From positions 56,497-120,496 of the forward strand of contig LLCB01000172.1 of assembly GCA_001414345.1 (NCBI GenBank): a DNA stretch of 64,000 nucleotides. Direction: 5' to 3'. The position numbers and the translations under genes are program-made. The notes beneath the pieces were generated by a model that did no database searches, was not told where the DNA came from, and worked only from the letters and a program-made list of their open reading frames with translations. Numbering within the stretch: the first letter of the stretch is position 1; the number at the start of each line of letters is the position of its first letter. The stretch is from Hymenoscyphus infarciens (lineage: Eukaryota > Ascomycota > Leotiomycetes > Helotiales > Helotiaceae). This document shows, piece after piece, positions 25,163 to 37,395 of this stretch.

Positions 25163-25900
25163 GTGCAAGGGCTGAAACCAACGTAAGAATTCAGCTCTAC
25201 TAAGAGTTATAGAATCTTGTCTAAATTCTTATTAAAAAAAAGTTAGCTATTAAAAAAATAATCCTATATAAGAGCTAAAACTAATATAAGAATTCAGCTC
25301 TACTAAGAGTTATAGAATCGTATTTAAATTCTTATAATATATAAAGTTAGCTATTAAAAAAAGAATAGCTTAGAATAGAAGAAAGTTTATTAGAAGATAT
25401 TAAAGAGTTTATTAACTAATATTTTAATAAATTTATATTTTAATTAATATTATATAATATTTAAACTACTAAAAGTTATTAATAAAAGTAATAGCTTTAT
25501 ATAGATAAAGATATATAGATATATTAAAATAAAAATAAAAATATATATTCTATTTTAGTTTTAAAAGAGACTTTTAGTAGTTTAACTACTAAAAGTTATT
25601 AGTAAATAATTTATATAGAGACTTTTAGTTATTTAACTATTAGAAGTTACTAGTATATAATTTAGATAGAGACTTTTAGTAGTTTAAGTATTAACTTTCT
25701 ATTAATTAAATTATAAATTTATTAAAATATTAGTTAATAAACTCTTTAATATCTTCTAATAAACTTTCTTCTATTCTAAGCTATTCTTTTTTTAATAGCT
25801 AACTTTATATATTATAAGAATTTAAATACGATTCTATAACTCTTAGTAGAGCTAAATTCTTATATTAGTTTTAGCTCTTATATAGACTAGAGTTTAGTTA
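25163..25900. mobile_element. Foldback/MITE-like element with long inverted arms
   Basis: The arm at about 25270-25443 is the reverse complement of about 25722-25897, arms of about 175 bp sharing the outer motif AGAGCTAAAACTAATATAAG. A second, less mutated copy of the outer arm (CTGAAACCAACGTAAGAATT) begins at 25166, directly in front, as if one copy inserted into another. The interior has two to three tandem units built on TTTTAGTAGTTTAACTACTA, itself palindromic. No coding capacity. Target duplication not resolved. Confidence 0.7.
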
Positions 25901-27453
25901 AATTCGTATATCTATTTTAGAAAAACAAATTTTATAACTATCTTCTATTTCCGCGTCTCTAACGCTTAAAAGACTTTATATATAAATTAAAATAATCGTC
26001 TATAGCAGAGCTATACGTTGATTTAAAAATATTATATATATACTATATCTTCTAGCTTATCTATATATATTATAGTAGACTTCTCTATAATTATAGTTAG
26101 TTATAAGTTAAGCTTCTCTTTTAATAATACTTTATAAACTATATATTTTATAGTACCGCGGCTACTAAAAGTAATCTCTATTTAAATATTAAAAAATTAA
26201 GACCTTATTAACTACTACTACTCTCTATTATATTATATATATCTTTTAAAGCTTTTAAGTTTAATCTTATACTTTCTAATATATAATAACGTCTTAAATT
26301 AATCTCGATTACTATACTACTATTAAAATCGCTATTTAGAGTAGTATAAGTACTAGAAGAGATTAATTTAAGAAGCTTATAAAAGATTTTAGATATAGTA
26401 CTAAATTAATTTAAATTATATAGAATTAGAGGTTTTTAAGAAGATTAATCTTATCTCTTATTTATACTATAAAGTATAATCTAAGATAAGAGTAGTATAT
26501 AATAATTATAATATATAATTCTTTACTAAAGTACTATTTAATTAAAATAACAAGCTTATAATAAATAATATAGTAGATTATATATATAATATATTTAATA
26601 TTAAGTTATTAAGATTATAGATCTTATAGAGATATAAAAGAATAAGAAGATTAAATAAGAGATTATACTATAGTATAAGTTAGTAAGATATTAAATTAAT
26701 ATAAGTATAAAGAGATAAAGTAATACTTTAAGACTCTAAATATCTAGTATTTCTTAATAAATCTACTTCTAATAAAGCTATAGCTACGTATTAATATAAG
26801 TAAGTACTAATTAGTATAAGAGTAGAATCGAAGTATTAGCTTAAGAGATTAAAAGTATAAAGCCTTTTACTAGTATATATATTTAATAAATAGCTTAAGC
26901 TTATAATTATAAATAAAGCGATTATAATAGATATATTTAAGAATTAGCTAGAGTATATAATTCTATTACTTTATAATATATACTCTAAGAGAGAGTATTA
27001 AGATATTATTATACTAGATAATTATAAGAGTAATAAAGTAGTAGAGGTTTTTTTAATAAGAGAAGTAGTACTTAAGTACTTATTTCTATATTACTTTTAA
27101 TTTAATCTTATTAAAGAGAGCTTTAAAAACCTTAAAACCTTAATTTATAAATATTATAAATTTAAACGCTTAAATTATAATAGTTTTAAGAACTGTTTAA
27201 GAGTATCGATATATCTTCTTAGATAAAGAGTAGATATTAAAAAGAGAGTAAGAGATTACTTTAGAAATTACTTCTATAGTCTATCTTATAATTAGTTATT
27301 TTTAGTAAAAGAAAAGAGTATTTAATAATTACTTAAGTTAGTAAGAGCTAGACTATATACTATCTCTACTACGCTACGCTATTAATAATAAGAGTATTAT
27401 TAAAAGAGAAGAGAGACCTAGTAACTAACTTAGTATAAGATTATTAATAGTAA

Positions 27454-27497
<44 letters not shown>

Positions 27498-28364
27498 ATA
27501 TAAAGAGATAGAGAAGAATTCCTAAAGAAGAAGAGTAGTTATATTACTTAATTAGATAAGAGTAGAAGCTAGAATTATATTAAAGATAAAAACAATTATC
27601 TAGATTTAATTATATTATATACTCTATTTATACTAAAGGATTATACTCTTATTATATAGTCTCTAGCTACTTCTTATCTTATAAATTATAAGACTCTAGA
27701 TATATCTTCTACTTAGTTTAACTATTTTAAAGATTACTATTTAGATTAAAGTATTTATTATATTCGTTTAAAGAGAGAAGAAGGTATACTAGTACTCTAT
27801 ATTAGTCTCTAAAAAGCTTATATATATAATAAATTTAAGCTAGCTATAGAATATTCTCTCTCTAATACTAGAGATAATAGTAGAGTACTCTCTAATATCT
27901 TAAATATATATATATACTAGCTTATACTAATATTCGATATTATAAGTAGGTTATTATAGATAGTTAATAAGAAGATAAGTATAGTTTATTTTCTCTATTA
28001 AAATTAGTTTAAAGAAAGACTAGATAATAAACTCTAGATAATAAACCTATAAATAATAAAAGTATTTCTCACTTTAATTATACTTTTAAAGCGTTTATTA
28101 AAGCTTATACTATTATATAATAGAGTAGAAGTTAGTATAGTAGCTATAATTATTAATAACTAACGTTTATAGAACTCTTATTTTACTACTCTTAGTCTCT
28201 CTTTTCTTTAAAGCTTTATAGATATTATATTTAATCTAGATATATAAAACCTAAACCTCTTTTATAAATTCTTAATATTAAATACTATACTCTTAGTATA
28301 GTAGTCTAGTCTTCTAATATCTTTAAAAAATTAGATTATTATAATTTTCTCTTATTCTACTCTT
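25901..28364. repeat. RIP-degraded AT-rich DNA with an AG microsatellite
   Basis: CpA-depleted repeat-derived DNA. I could not assign it to a transposon family on either strand. A pure GA/AG dinucleotide run of about 40 bp lies at about 27452-27493. Confidence 0.6.
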
Positions 28365-28661
28365 TTATAATAACGCGAAACACGTACTCTAAAGAGATAT
28401 ATAGAAGTGTATTTAAGAGAGTGAATACGAGGTACTAGTATAGAAGAAAAGACTAAATTAAGTCTTTTCTAACTATAAGAGAGTAGATAGCTATATATAA
28501 GAGGTTTAGATAATATAAAAGAGAGTCGAATAATATAAAAAGATCTAAAAGCTAATACTAAAACCTTTCTAAATTAGATAATATAAAATAATAAATACTA
28601 AAACCTTATATATATAGTATATATTATAGAATCTTAGCTATTTAAGATAGCTAGCTATTAT
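28365..28661 (-). repeat. 3' LTR of outer retroelement
   Basis: Direct repeat of 34487-34737, RIP-mutated, with a possible CTCTT target duplication just outside it; the same five bases follow the other copy. This duplication is weak evidence in such AT-rich DNA. Confidence 0.6.
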
Positions 28662-29571
28662 ATCTCTCTCTTTTAAAAAAGACTTATTCTAAATCTTTAT
28701 ATTATTCTTCTTATTATTAAGATTAAATTAGAATAGTATAAGTATTATATTAATATTTTAATCGAAGGTTATTAAGTAAGAAGTTAGTTTAGATCTAAAG
28801 TATATCTAACTTAGTTTATAGATACTTATAAAAGAGACTTTATTCTAGTTGTTTTAATATTAAAGTAAGTATTTATATTTGCTAAAAGAGTATAATCTCT
28901 ATTCTAACTAGGCTATCTTATAAGTCAGAGAGTATTTAGAGTAAATTTAGAAGCGAAACGTTAAGAGGTAGTAATATCTTAGCTAAGAGTTTACTTTAAA
29001 AGAGAGTACTAATTTATATCTAATTCTAAAAAGAATTCAAATAAAAAACTTCTAGTCTAGCTAGAAGTAAAAGAATAGAAAGAAAGTAAGAAAATAAGAC
29101 TCTATACTAGAGTTAGTAAGGTTTTACTAGTAGCTAGTTAAAAAGAGTTATTACTGAATATTATTAAAGTTTGAAATTATTGTCTAAAGTTTAGAATAAT
29201 AAAAGAGATAGTTACTAGTACGATATTTATTAGTTCTAATATATAAACTATATTACTTAGACTAAATAGAGTATCTTATTTTCTCTTTAATTTAAATATA
29301 AACTAAGATACTCTATAAGAGCTTTTTATATCTTTCTATTCTACTTTCTTTTATACTATATAACTAAGAGTAGTTAGACTTAAAGTGTCTAAGCTTTCTA
29401 TAGTAGAAACACGTTCTACTAGCTAGGACTCGGTCTATAACTATAGTCTTTTAAGGTTTACTAGTAGATATAGATATTTAGAAAGTAGAGTAAATAGTTA
29501 AGAATTCGCTATTAGATTATAGAGAGTTCGATACTAGACTAGATAGAGAGGTATTCTCTTTAACTAATATA

Positions 29572-29925
29572 TGTGACGGCATGCCGTCCTGCATAGCCGA
29601 GATTACATGGCATATGCCGTGTTTCGGTAGTTGTTGTTTTGTATTGTCTAATTTAGGAAGGTTACGTACGTCTGTACGTCTGTCTAGACTTTTAGACGTA
29701 CTTCGTAGGGTTCGGGCTTTTATATTAGCCGACGTATGTCGTTGTTCGGTTTCGTACCCCTTTTTATATTATCCAAAACCTCTTGTATATAGCAGCCTAC
29801 TCTTAGAGTTAGAAAAGGCTAGTTATTGTTTTCTTTTGTATTAGAGCCTAGTATCTATATACGTTATTCTGTCATATATACTCTTATATGCCTCTACTAT
29901 AGTTATATATATTTCGTGCTGTTAT
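29572..29925 (+). repeat. 5' LTR of inner retroelement (heavily RIP-mutated)
   Basis: 354 bp, same length as the 3' LTR. Carries TpA where the 3' LTR still has CpA or TpG, especially in its last 150 bp. Confidence 0.85.
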
Positions 29926-30284
29926 ATAAAAATAATAACTCTTCTTTACCAGTGACAGCCTTAATAATATCTCTTTTCGAGCTTGTCGCTGCTCCTTATT
30001 TAGAAGTCGATTCGCTCTCGATTTAGAACATTATAATAACATCCTTATATAGCTGGGTAATTAGAGACTACTTAGACAGCTAGTAATAGTAGGGTTTATT
30101 ATCTATATAGATAGCTAGTATAAATCGTGTTTTAGTATACGTTAAGGGATTAGAATATACTAAGTATTTCCTAAGAGTTCTAATAACTCTAGATTTAGTG
30201 AATAAGCTGACTTATAATAGTTATCTAGAAGGCTTCTAAATCTAACCTTACCCCTTCCCTCCCTCTAAATCGACGAAGATATCG

Positions 30285-32345
30285 AAACTAGTTCCGCTAT
30301 AAGGCGTTAAATAACCTTCTAGGGCTACCCCCCTTCTCGAAAGCTACCTGAATAGCACCCGTATACTAAGATCTAGAAGATCCTAAAGAAACAACAATAG
30401 TTAAAGAGACTAGTAGGACTTCTTAAATATAGACTAGATATAGTTAGTTATATAAGCTTTAGAAGTAGAAAATCAAGAAATAAGGAATTAGCTAGTTAAG
30501 CTAGAAAGATAGATAAGCGATATTTAAAGTTAATAAATTACTACTCTGAACCCTCTTTAATCCGATCCTCTTTTAAACCTTCGATTAAACCCTCTCCTGC
30601 TTTAAAGCCTTAATTACCCTTTTTAGCTACGAGTAGCTACTCCTAATACCTTTTAACATACCCCTTATTAACATCTTTAAAATGTTAAACCTAGTTTTGT
30701 CGAAAGGCGTTGAGTAATAACCCCTTCTAGGGCTACTCCTCTTTTTAAAAGACCCTCTAAACCCTCTCTAATCTATAACCGTATACTAAGACCTAGAAGA
30801 TCTCGATAAAACAATAAGCGAGACTTCTTAGATATAGACGATATATCGACGAGATAGCGGTATATAAAGGATAAAACGATTAGTTAGACGAGATAGATAA
30901 AATTATAAGCGAACTTTAAAGTTAAAAACACTCTATCTCTAAACTCTTACTAATCTAACCCTCATCTGACACTCCTTTACTTTTATAGCCTGAATTTAGA
31001 CCTCTTTTGCTTAAGGGACACTACTGCCTCTAATGCCTTTCTACTACTTTCTAACCCTTGAATTAGATATAAATCAGTCGAAATACGCTTTCTATTAAGA
31101 TAAAACTCAGAAGCGAGCTCTTAGCTAAGTTATTACTATCTTTATTAATCCTAACTAAACATTATCTAACTCTACTTTAAACTTCCCTTAAAAATACCTC
31201 TACTAGCGAATAACTAAAAAGAATACGAATTACTTAGTTATAGACCGAGTCCTAGCTGCTGGTATAAAGGATAAAAGAGATAGAAGTTAAAAGAGATAGA
31301 AGTGGAATTAGGAGAAGATTATATTGAAGAAACTTTTACTAACTTTAAAAGGTTACTTTTTAAGTATAGCTATACTTGAAGAGAAGTATATAAATTAGAT
31401 AGGTTCTTCTATATATAAGATATATACCTTAGCTCTAAAACGCGTCTACTACTCTTAAGAGACGCTAGAACTATAACCCTGGATAAGGAGAGATACTAAA
31501 GCACTGAATATTTAGAAACGACTATGCTTATCGATATTAGTACTTTAGTTTAAAATACCTCTCCCTCCTTGTCTGATTTAGCTCTGAACTCTCTACAATT
31601 TAACAGTAATTCTTTTTCTAAAATTAGAAGATGAATAAGTCTTTAAGTACCTTGAAGGGAATAAGGCGGCCTACGGGCCTGAGTAACATAGTTCCTACGA
31701 CAGTACTGATAAATGTCGTACCTAAAACTATACCCCTTTTTTTAAACTTCGGTATTAAGCTTATTTAACTAGCTGAAACCCCACCTATTGTTGTCCTAGA
31801 CTTTAGACAACAATTTTAAACTTTAATAATATTTAGTAATAACTCTTTTATTTTGACTAGCTAAAACCATCCCTTTTATTATCCCTAGATACTCGGATAA
31901 TAGATTTTAACTTCGATAACTTAGTAACAACTTCGCCTTTGACCAGCTGAAACTACCCCTTTTGTTGTTCTAGACTTCGGATAATAATTTCAAATTCGGT
32001 ATTAAGTCTTTTGACTAGCCGAAACCTCACCGACTCTAGCATGGAGTCTTTCTCTCTTTCTTACTTTCTTTCACTTCTAGCCGGGCCAGAAGTTCTTTTT
32101 TCATTTGAACTTTTGAATCGGATACGAATCGAATTAGTACGCTCTTGAAAGGATAGTGAGCTCTTAACTAAGTCATCACTATTATCTACAACATTATCGG
32201 CTTTTCAGTTCAGACTTTACTCTAAATACCCGCCAACCTTAGTTCAGATAGACATACACTCTTTTTTCATTTGAATTCTTCGAATCGGATACGAATTGGT
32301 ACACCCTTGAAGTGAGCTCTTAACTAAGTTATTACTACCTCTTAA
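30285..32345 (+). repeat. Internal tandem repeats of the inner retroelement
   Basis: Three families. (1) About 30285-30420 repeats at about 30690-30830 (CTTCTAGGGCTAC ... CCGTATACTAAGA). (2) Four units starting with GACTAGCTGAAACC-like sequence at about 31767, 31855, 31941 and 32013, periods about 72-88 bp. (3) A CGGATACGAAT ... GAGCTCTTAACTAAG unit at about 32096-32180 and 32270-32340. None shows coding periodicity that I could establish. Confidence 0.6.
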
Positions 32346-32758
32346 CCGAACGACCTCTGACTCTACTCTAAACTTTTAAACTTTTTAAACTTTTGAATTT
32401 TTAAACTTTTTCTGATTTTAAACTTTGAACTTTAAACTTTTTCCGACCTACTAGACGGATCGGACTACACTCTTTTAGCAGACGCGAATACTTGCTTTTA
32501 ATATTGAAGGATTAGAAACGAAGTCTCTTTACAAGCATTTACGAAATCGATTCGGAACCGACATCTCACCTTGCTTACGATATTACGATAAACAAATAAA
32601 TAAAGCGTCTTCGAACCCGGGTTAGCTACGATTCAGACCCTAATCTACCTTTTCGTTTACGACAAATACGACAAATACAATAACTTACGCCATCCCGATT
32701 CAGCCCTGAACGATAAGATAGACAGACTCGAGGACGAGTCTTTTTCAAGGGAGGGGGA

Positions 32759-33112
32759 TGTGACGGCATGCCGTCCTGCATAGCCGAGATTACATGGCAT
32801 ATGCCGTGTTTCGGTAGTTGTTGTTTTGCATTGTCTAATTTAGGAAGGTTACGTACGTCCGTACGTCTGTCTGGACTTTCGGACGTACTTCGTAGGGTTC
32901 GGGCTTTTGTATTAGCCGACGTATGTCGTTGTTCGGTTTCGTACCCCTTTTTGTATTGTCCGAAACCTCTTGTATATAGTAGCCTACTCCTAGAGTCAGA
33001 AAAGGCCAGTTATTGTTTTCTTCCGTATCAGAGCCTAGTATCTACACACGTCATTCTGCCATACGCACTCCCACATGCCTCTACTGTAGTTGTGTGTATT
33101 TCGTGCCGTTAT
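32759..33112 (+). repeat. 3' LTR of inner retroelement (nearly unmutated)
   Basis: 354 bp, retains CA and TG dinucleotides. An open frame of 118 codons at 32768-33124 is fortuitous. Confidence 0.85.
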
Positions 33113-34486
33113 AATATAGTTTAGTATTACTTCTTATCTAGAGCTAAAAGATTAGATACTATTTCAACGAAGTTATAGTTCTAACGTCTCTTAAGTACTA
33201 TAGCTAAGTTTTAGAGCTATAGTATAATCTTATTCTATATATAGAAGAACTATTCTAATTCTAGTATTTCTCTAAGTATAGCTATACTTAAAAAGTAACT
33301 CTTAAAATTAGTAAAAGTTTCTTTAGTATAATCTTATATTTATAAAGCTTTAAAAGTATTCTAAGTATTCTTCTTTCTATAGCTAGTTAAAAAGTATATA
33401 TATAAAAGAGTAATTATATCTTCTTAATCTCTAAAAGTAAAGTAAACTAATTCTAATTTAGACTAGTAATAGAGCTTAAGATAGGTCTTAGCTAATCTAG
33501 TTATTATATTTTAGATAAGTGCTTTTTAGATTAGTAATAAATTATAATAATTAATATTTATAAGAAGTCTATTATATACTAATATTTTCTATTATTAGTA
33601 TATAGATAAAATACTATTATCTAAGAGTTTAATCTTTTTAGTAATCTTATTTTTTAAGAGTTAGAAAGTGTTTATACTATGTTTAGAACCGAGTTAGATA
33701 GTCTATTATTTAGAGAAAGTATTAAGAGTAGTAGCGTCTCTTACTAAAAAAGATATAAGTTTAGACTTAGAAGTAGAGAAGAGTTAGATTAGAGAGAGTT
33801 TAGTAGAGTAGCGTTAGCTAATCGAGAATAGCTTAGAGATGAAGTAATTTATTAACTTTAAACTTCGTATATTATTTAGTTTATACTTATCTCTATTATA
33901 GCTATTTAATCCTTTATTCTTTAATTCTCTACTTCTAAAGCTTATCTAACTCTCTATATCTCGTCTATATTTAAAAAGTCTTACTTATCTTTATTTCTTT
34001 AGAATCTTTTACTACTTTTAAGCGTATAGATATAGTTTAGAGAGAGTTCGAATAAGAGTCTAAATAAAGAGTATCTTTTAGAAAGAGAGATATCTCTAGA
34101 AGAGAGTTATTTAACGTTTTTAAGTAGAACTAGTTTTAATATTTTAATAATATTAGTTTTAGTAGAAGAGGTTAAAAGAGTAGATTTAGACGTTTTTATA
34201 ATAATAAAGTGTTTTATTTTTTATCTACTATTCTAAACCTTATATAGTAAACTCTAAATAGAGAGAGTTATTAAAAGCTTTAAAGATACTTAGCGTATCT
34301 CTCTCTCTATAATATATTAAGAATATAATATTACTAGCTATTTATAAAGTCTCTAGTTTTATAGCTATTTAAGCTTATCTTTAGTATAACTAATCTAAAT
34401 CTAGCTTAAAGTAAAAAGAGATACGCTAGCGTACTCGAGTAAGATAGTAGAATAGACTATCTCTAGTAAAGTTAAATTTAGTCTTT

Positions 34487-34737
34487 TTATATAATAATAT
34501 AAAACACGTATCTTAAAAAGACATATAAGAGTATATTTAAGAGAGTAAATACTAAGTACTACTATAGAAGAAAAGACTAAATTAGGCCTTTTCTAACTAT
34601 AGAAGAGTAGGTAGCTATATATAAGAGGTTTAGACGATATAAAAGAGAGTTAGATAATATAAAATAACAACTACTAAAACCTTATATATATAGTATATAC
34701 TATATAATCTAAGTTATTTAAGACGACTCGCTATTAT
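34487..34737 (-). repeat. 5' LTR of outer retroelement
   Basis: Direct repeat of 28365-28661; slightly shorter because it lacks one internal stretch. Followed by CTCTT. Confidence 0.6.
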
Positions 34738-37145
34738 CTCTTTATAGTTTATCTAAGTTATCTTTTCTCTTCTCTTCTTATATAGTATTAGTATTATTTT
34801 AAGCCTCTACTTCGTTCTTATAATTATTATCTTAATTATCTCTCTTATCTCTTTTATCTTTCTCTATACTTCTCTTTCTTACTCTTTCTCTAGCTTATAA
34901 TAGAGATAGAATATTACTTCTTTTATCTACTAATTTAAATTTAAATATAAGAGCTTTTACTCTCTTCTATACTCTAAGAGAAATACTTATCTCTTATCTC
35001 TGTTTTTTTTATAAGATTATAATATATCTTAAATATTAATTTATATATTTATAAAAGCTTAAGAGTCTCTTTTAAATTATATAATCTATAATAATTATCT
35101 TATATAGTATACTAAGAGTATATCTTCTACTAAAGGTTAACTAAGTTCTTATACTACTATTCTATAAAGTCTATTATACTTAAAGAATAGTAGATAAGAG
35201 TAGTAGTAAAAGAGGTATTATACTAAAGTAGTAGTAAATTACTCTCTAATTTAAGCTCTTCTAACTAGTCTTTTAATAAGATAATTTAGCTATAAATTAA
35301 TTAATTAAGTATAAAAGTAGATATAGTACTTCTATTTTAAGTAGTAAACGTTTAATTAAATATTAAATTTAAGAGTATTCTCTTCTTCTTAAATAGTAAA
35401 ACTATAGAGTCTCTCTCTTTTCTCTACTTTTATACTCTACTTTAAATTAGTAGTACTTATATATTTAGCTATTAATACTAGTAAGAGAACGCTTAATATA
35501 TAATTATCTTTAATAATTACTTAGTACTAAAGTATTAAATCCTTATAAGTTATAATATAATATACTTTTATATTATTATACTTTTACTAAGTATTATTAG
35601 AATTAGTATAGCTCTCTCTTATATATAAAAGTTATACTAGATCTTTCTTATTAACTTTACTCTATTAAAGAGAGAATTATATTTAATAAATATTTCTTTT
35701 TTAATAGATTTTAGTAATAGTATTCTAATTATATTATTTTTTAACTTTCTTTCTTATATTCTTCTTTAACTAAACCTTTATCTTATATCTTATAATAAGC
35801 CTCTTCTTATATAATTCTATAACCTCTATTCTTTAATTAGACTTTAAATACTTTTAAGTAGCTATTTTATTACTAGAGTCTATTATATTTAATATAATAG
35901 ATATATCGCTCTAGCTCTCTTTTCTACTTAAGTACTAGCTAATTAGTCTTTTATATAAGTATTTATAAGTATACTATTTAAAAAGAAAGAGATATTTTTA
36001 TCTTTTACACTTATACTATTCTCTCTCTCTATTATCTTTCTCTTATATTATCTTCTCTCTTTATATATAAGAGTCTCTTAGGCCTCTTAATTCTTCTTTA
36101 CTACTTTGAACTCTTTAAATCTCTATTTATAACCTTAGCTCTTCTAGCTTAATATACTATAGCTTTTATCTTAATCTCTTAATTCTCTTACTTTCTATTC
36201 TCTCTTTTCTTCCTCTTTTCTATAATATTCTTATAATTAATCCTCTCTATTAAATTATTATATACTATCTTTATATCTTCTATTTTATTCTTATTCTTAT
36301 TCTTATCTTTATTATTCTTATTCTCTTTAGTTATATCTTTATTACTACTTCCTTTTATACTTAGAAGAGTTACTAATACTCTTATAAATACTACTTAAGA
36401 GATATCTCTTATTATAAAAGTATTTTATAAGTTATCTAATATAATAAGATAGATTAGAGTATAAGATTAAGATCTTAATATCTCTTTTATTATAAGTACT
36501 CTCTTAGTAGCTCTTAATCTTAAATAACTTTTTAGAGAGTCTAATAATATACTACTTATACTTATAAATACTCTTATAATAAGCTTTATTATCGTTGATT
36601 TAAAGAGAGATTTTATAGAAGAAGAGGTATTCTAAGAGTACTTTAAAAAGTTAAGAAGCCTCTTATATAACGATTTATTAGACTTTTTAAGCATATTATT
36701 ATAGAAAAAAGAGAGTCTTACGTAACCTCTTTTCTCTCTATATATAGTAGAGTTTTCACCTCTAAATATAAAGCTTCTTAAAGTGTTTTAAACTTAAAAA
36801 TACGTTATAATATTAAGTACTCTACTATAGAGCGGATATAAGCGAATAGACTTATCGATTATAAATCTTTTTTTAGACGCTTTTAGAGAGACTTTGCTTT
36901 TACTTTTTATAAACACGCTTCTAAATTTCTACGCTTCTTCGCTATTTCTCTACTTCCGTCTGAAATTTAATATTACTATATTTTTAAAAAAGAAGAAAAA
37001 GAAGTAACTATAATTACGATTATAAAAGTAGGAGATTATATAACACATTTATCTCTTACTTAAAGTAAACGCCTTTTCTAAAATAGAGAGGAAAATATAA
37101 GAAAGATTATATAAAATATCTAAAGTAGTATAGTAGTTATAAGAT
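34738..37145. repeat. RIP-degraded AT-rich block
   Basis: CpA-depleted, no ORF. The part at about 36020-36260 is strongly pyrimidine-rich on the plus strand, so a minus-strand reading would be Lys/Arg/Glu-rich; this could be the basic tail of a transposase, but I cannot confirm a family. Composition returns to normal at about 37145. Confidence 0.6.
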
Positions 37146-37395
37146 GTCTAGTCTTAATCTCTATCCTGTATTCAGCTCTTGTTGTTATTCCATCGTGTTT
37201 CAATACAAGCTTTCAGGTTGACAGTCTCGCATGTTTCATAAACAAAGTGTATCACAAGAAGGGTATAATAAGAGGTTGAGAGCCCTCACTTTCGTATAGC
37301 AACCGCTGAGTTTTCCTCGGAAAACACTTCAAAGCTTCTTGACTATTTTTTAGTTCATTCCTATTATATTTGGGTTTTCTTCACGGATTTTCACC
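37146..37395. other. Short normal-composition leader before the transporter pseudogene
   Basis: About 250 bp between the RIP block and the transporter ATG; too little for a distant promoter, so any longer promoter was probably replaced by transposon DNA. Confidence 0.4.

Larger units (their letters stand above)
29572..33112 (+). mobile_element. Inner LTR retroelement, non-autonomous, less RIP-mutated
   Basis: A 3.54-kb element with two 354-bp LTRs (29572-29925 and 32759-33112), both starting TGTGACGGCATGCCG. Flanking AATATA occurs on both sides (29566-29571 and 33113-33118), a target duplication of five or six bases. A purine tract AAGGGAGGGGGA (32747-32758) abuts the 3' LTR. All LTR differences I see are transitions, and nearly all place the mutated base in the left copy. 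The 2.8-kb interior has no reverse transcriptase, integrase or protease that I can recognise; it consists largely of short tandem repeats. It inserted into the older element at 28365-34737. A LARD-type, non-autonomous element is the best reading. Confidence 0.85.
28365..34737 (-). mobile_element. Outer LTR retroelement (minus orientation) carrying a nested insertion
   Basis: Two direct repeats about 6.1 kb apart (28365-28661 and about 34487-34737) share a long string of identical features (AACACGTA, GAAGAAAAGACTAAATTA, GGTTTAGA, ACTAAAACCTTATATATATA) and end in GCTATTAT. The left copy has an extra stretch of about 45 bp. A minus-strand purine tract (plus ATCTCTCTCTTTT at 28660-28674) abuts the left repeat on its inner side, as a polypurine tract would for a minus-oriented element. 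The interior is split by the inner element at 29572-33112; the remaining 2.3 kb is too small for gag-pol, so this element is non-autonomous or deleted. The part at about 33130-34480 resembles 720-2100. Confidence 0.72.

Noticed and set aside
27452..27493. AG-dinucleotide run considered as a regulatory element
   Set aside because: A simple microsatellite inside RIP-degraded DNA with no neighbouring gene.
32768..33124. 118-codon plus-strand open frame (and its mutated counterpart at 29581-29844)
   Set aside because: Entirely within the LTR sequence of the inner retroelement; chance open frame.
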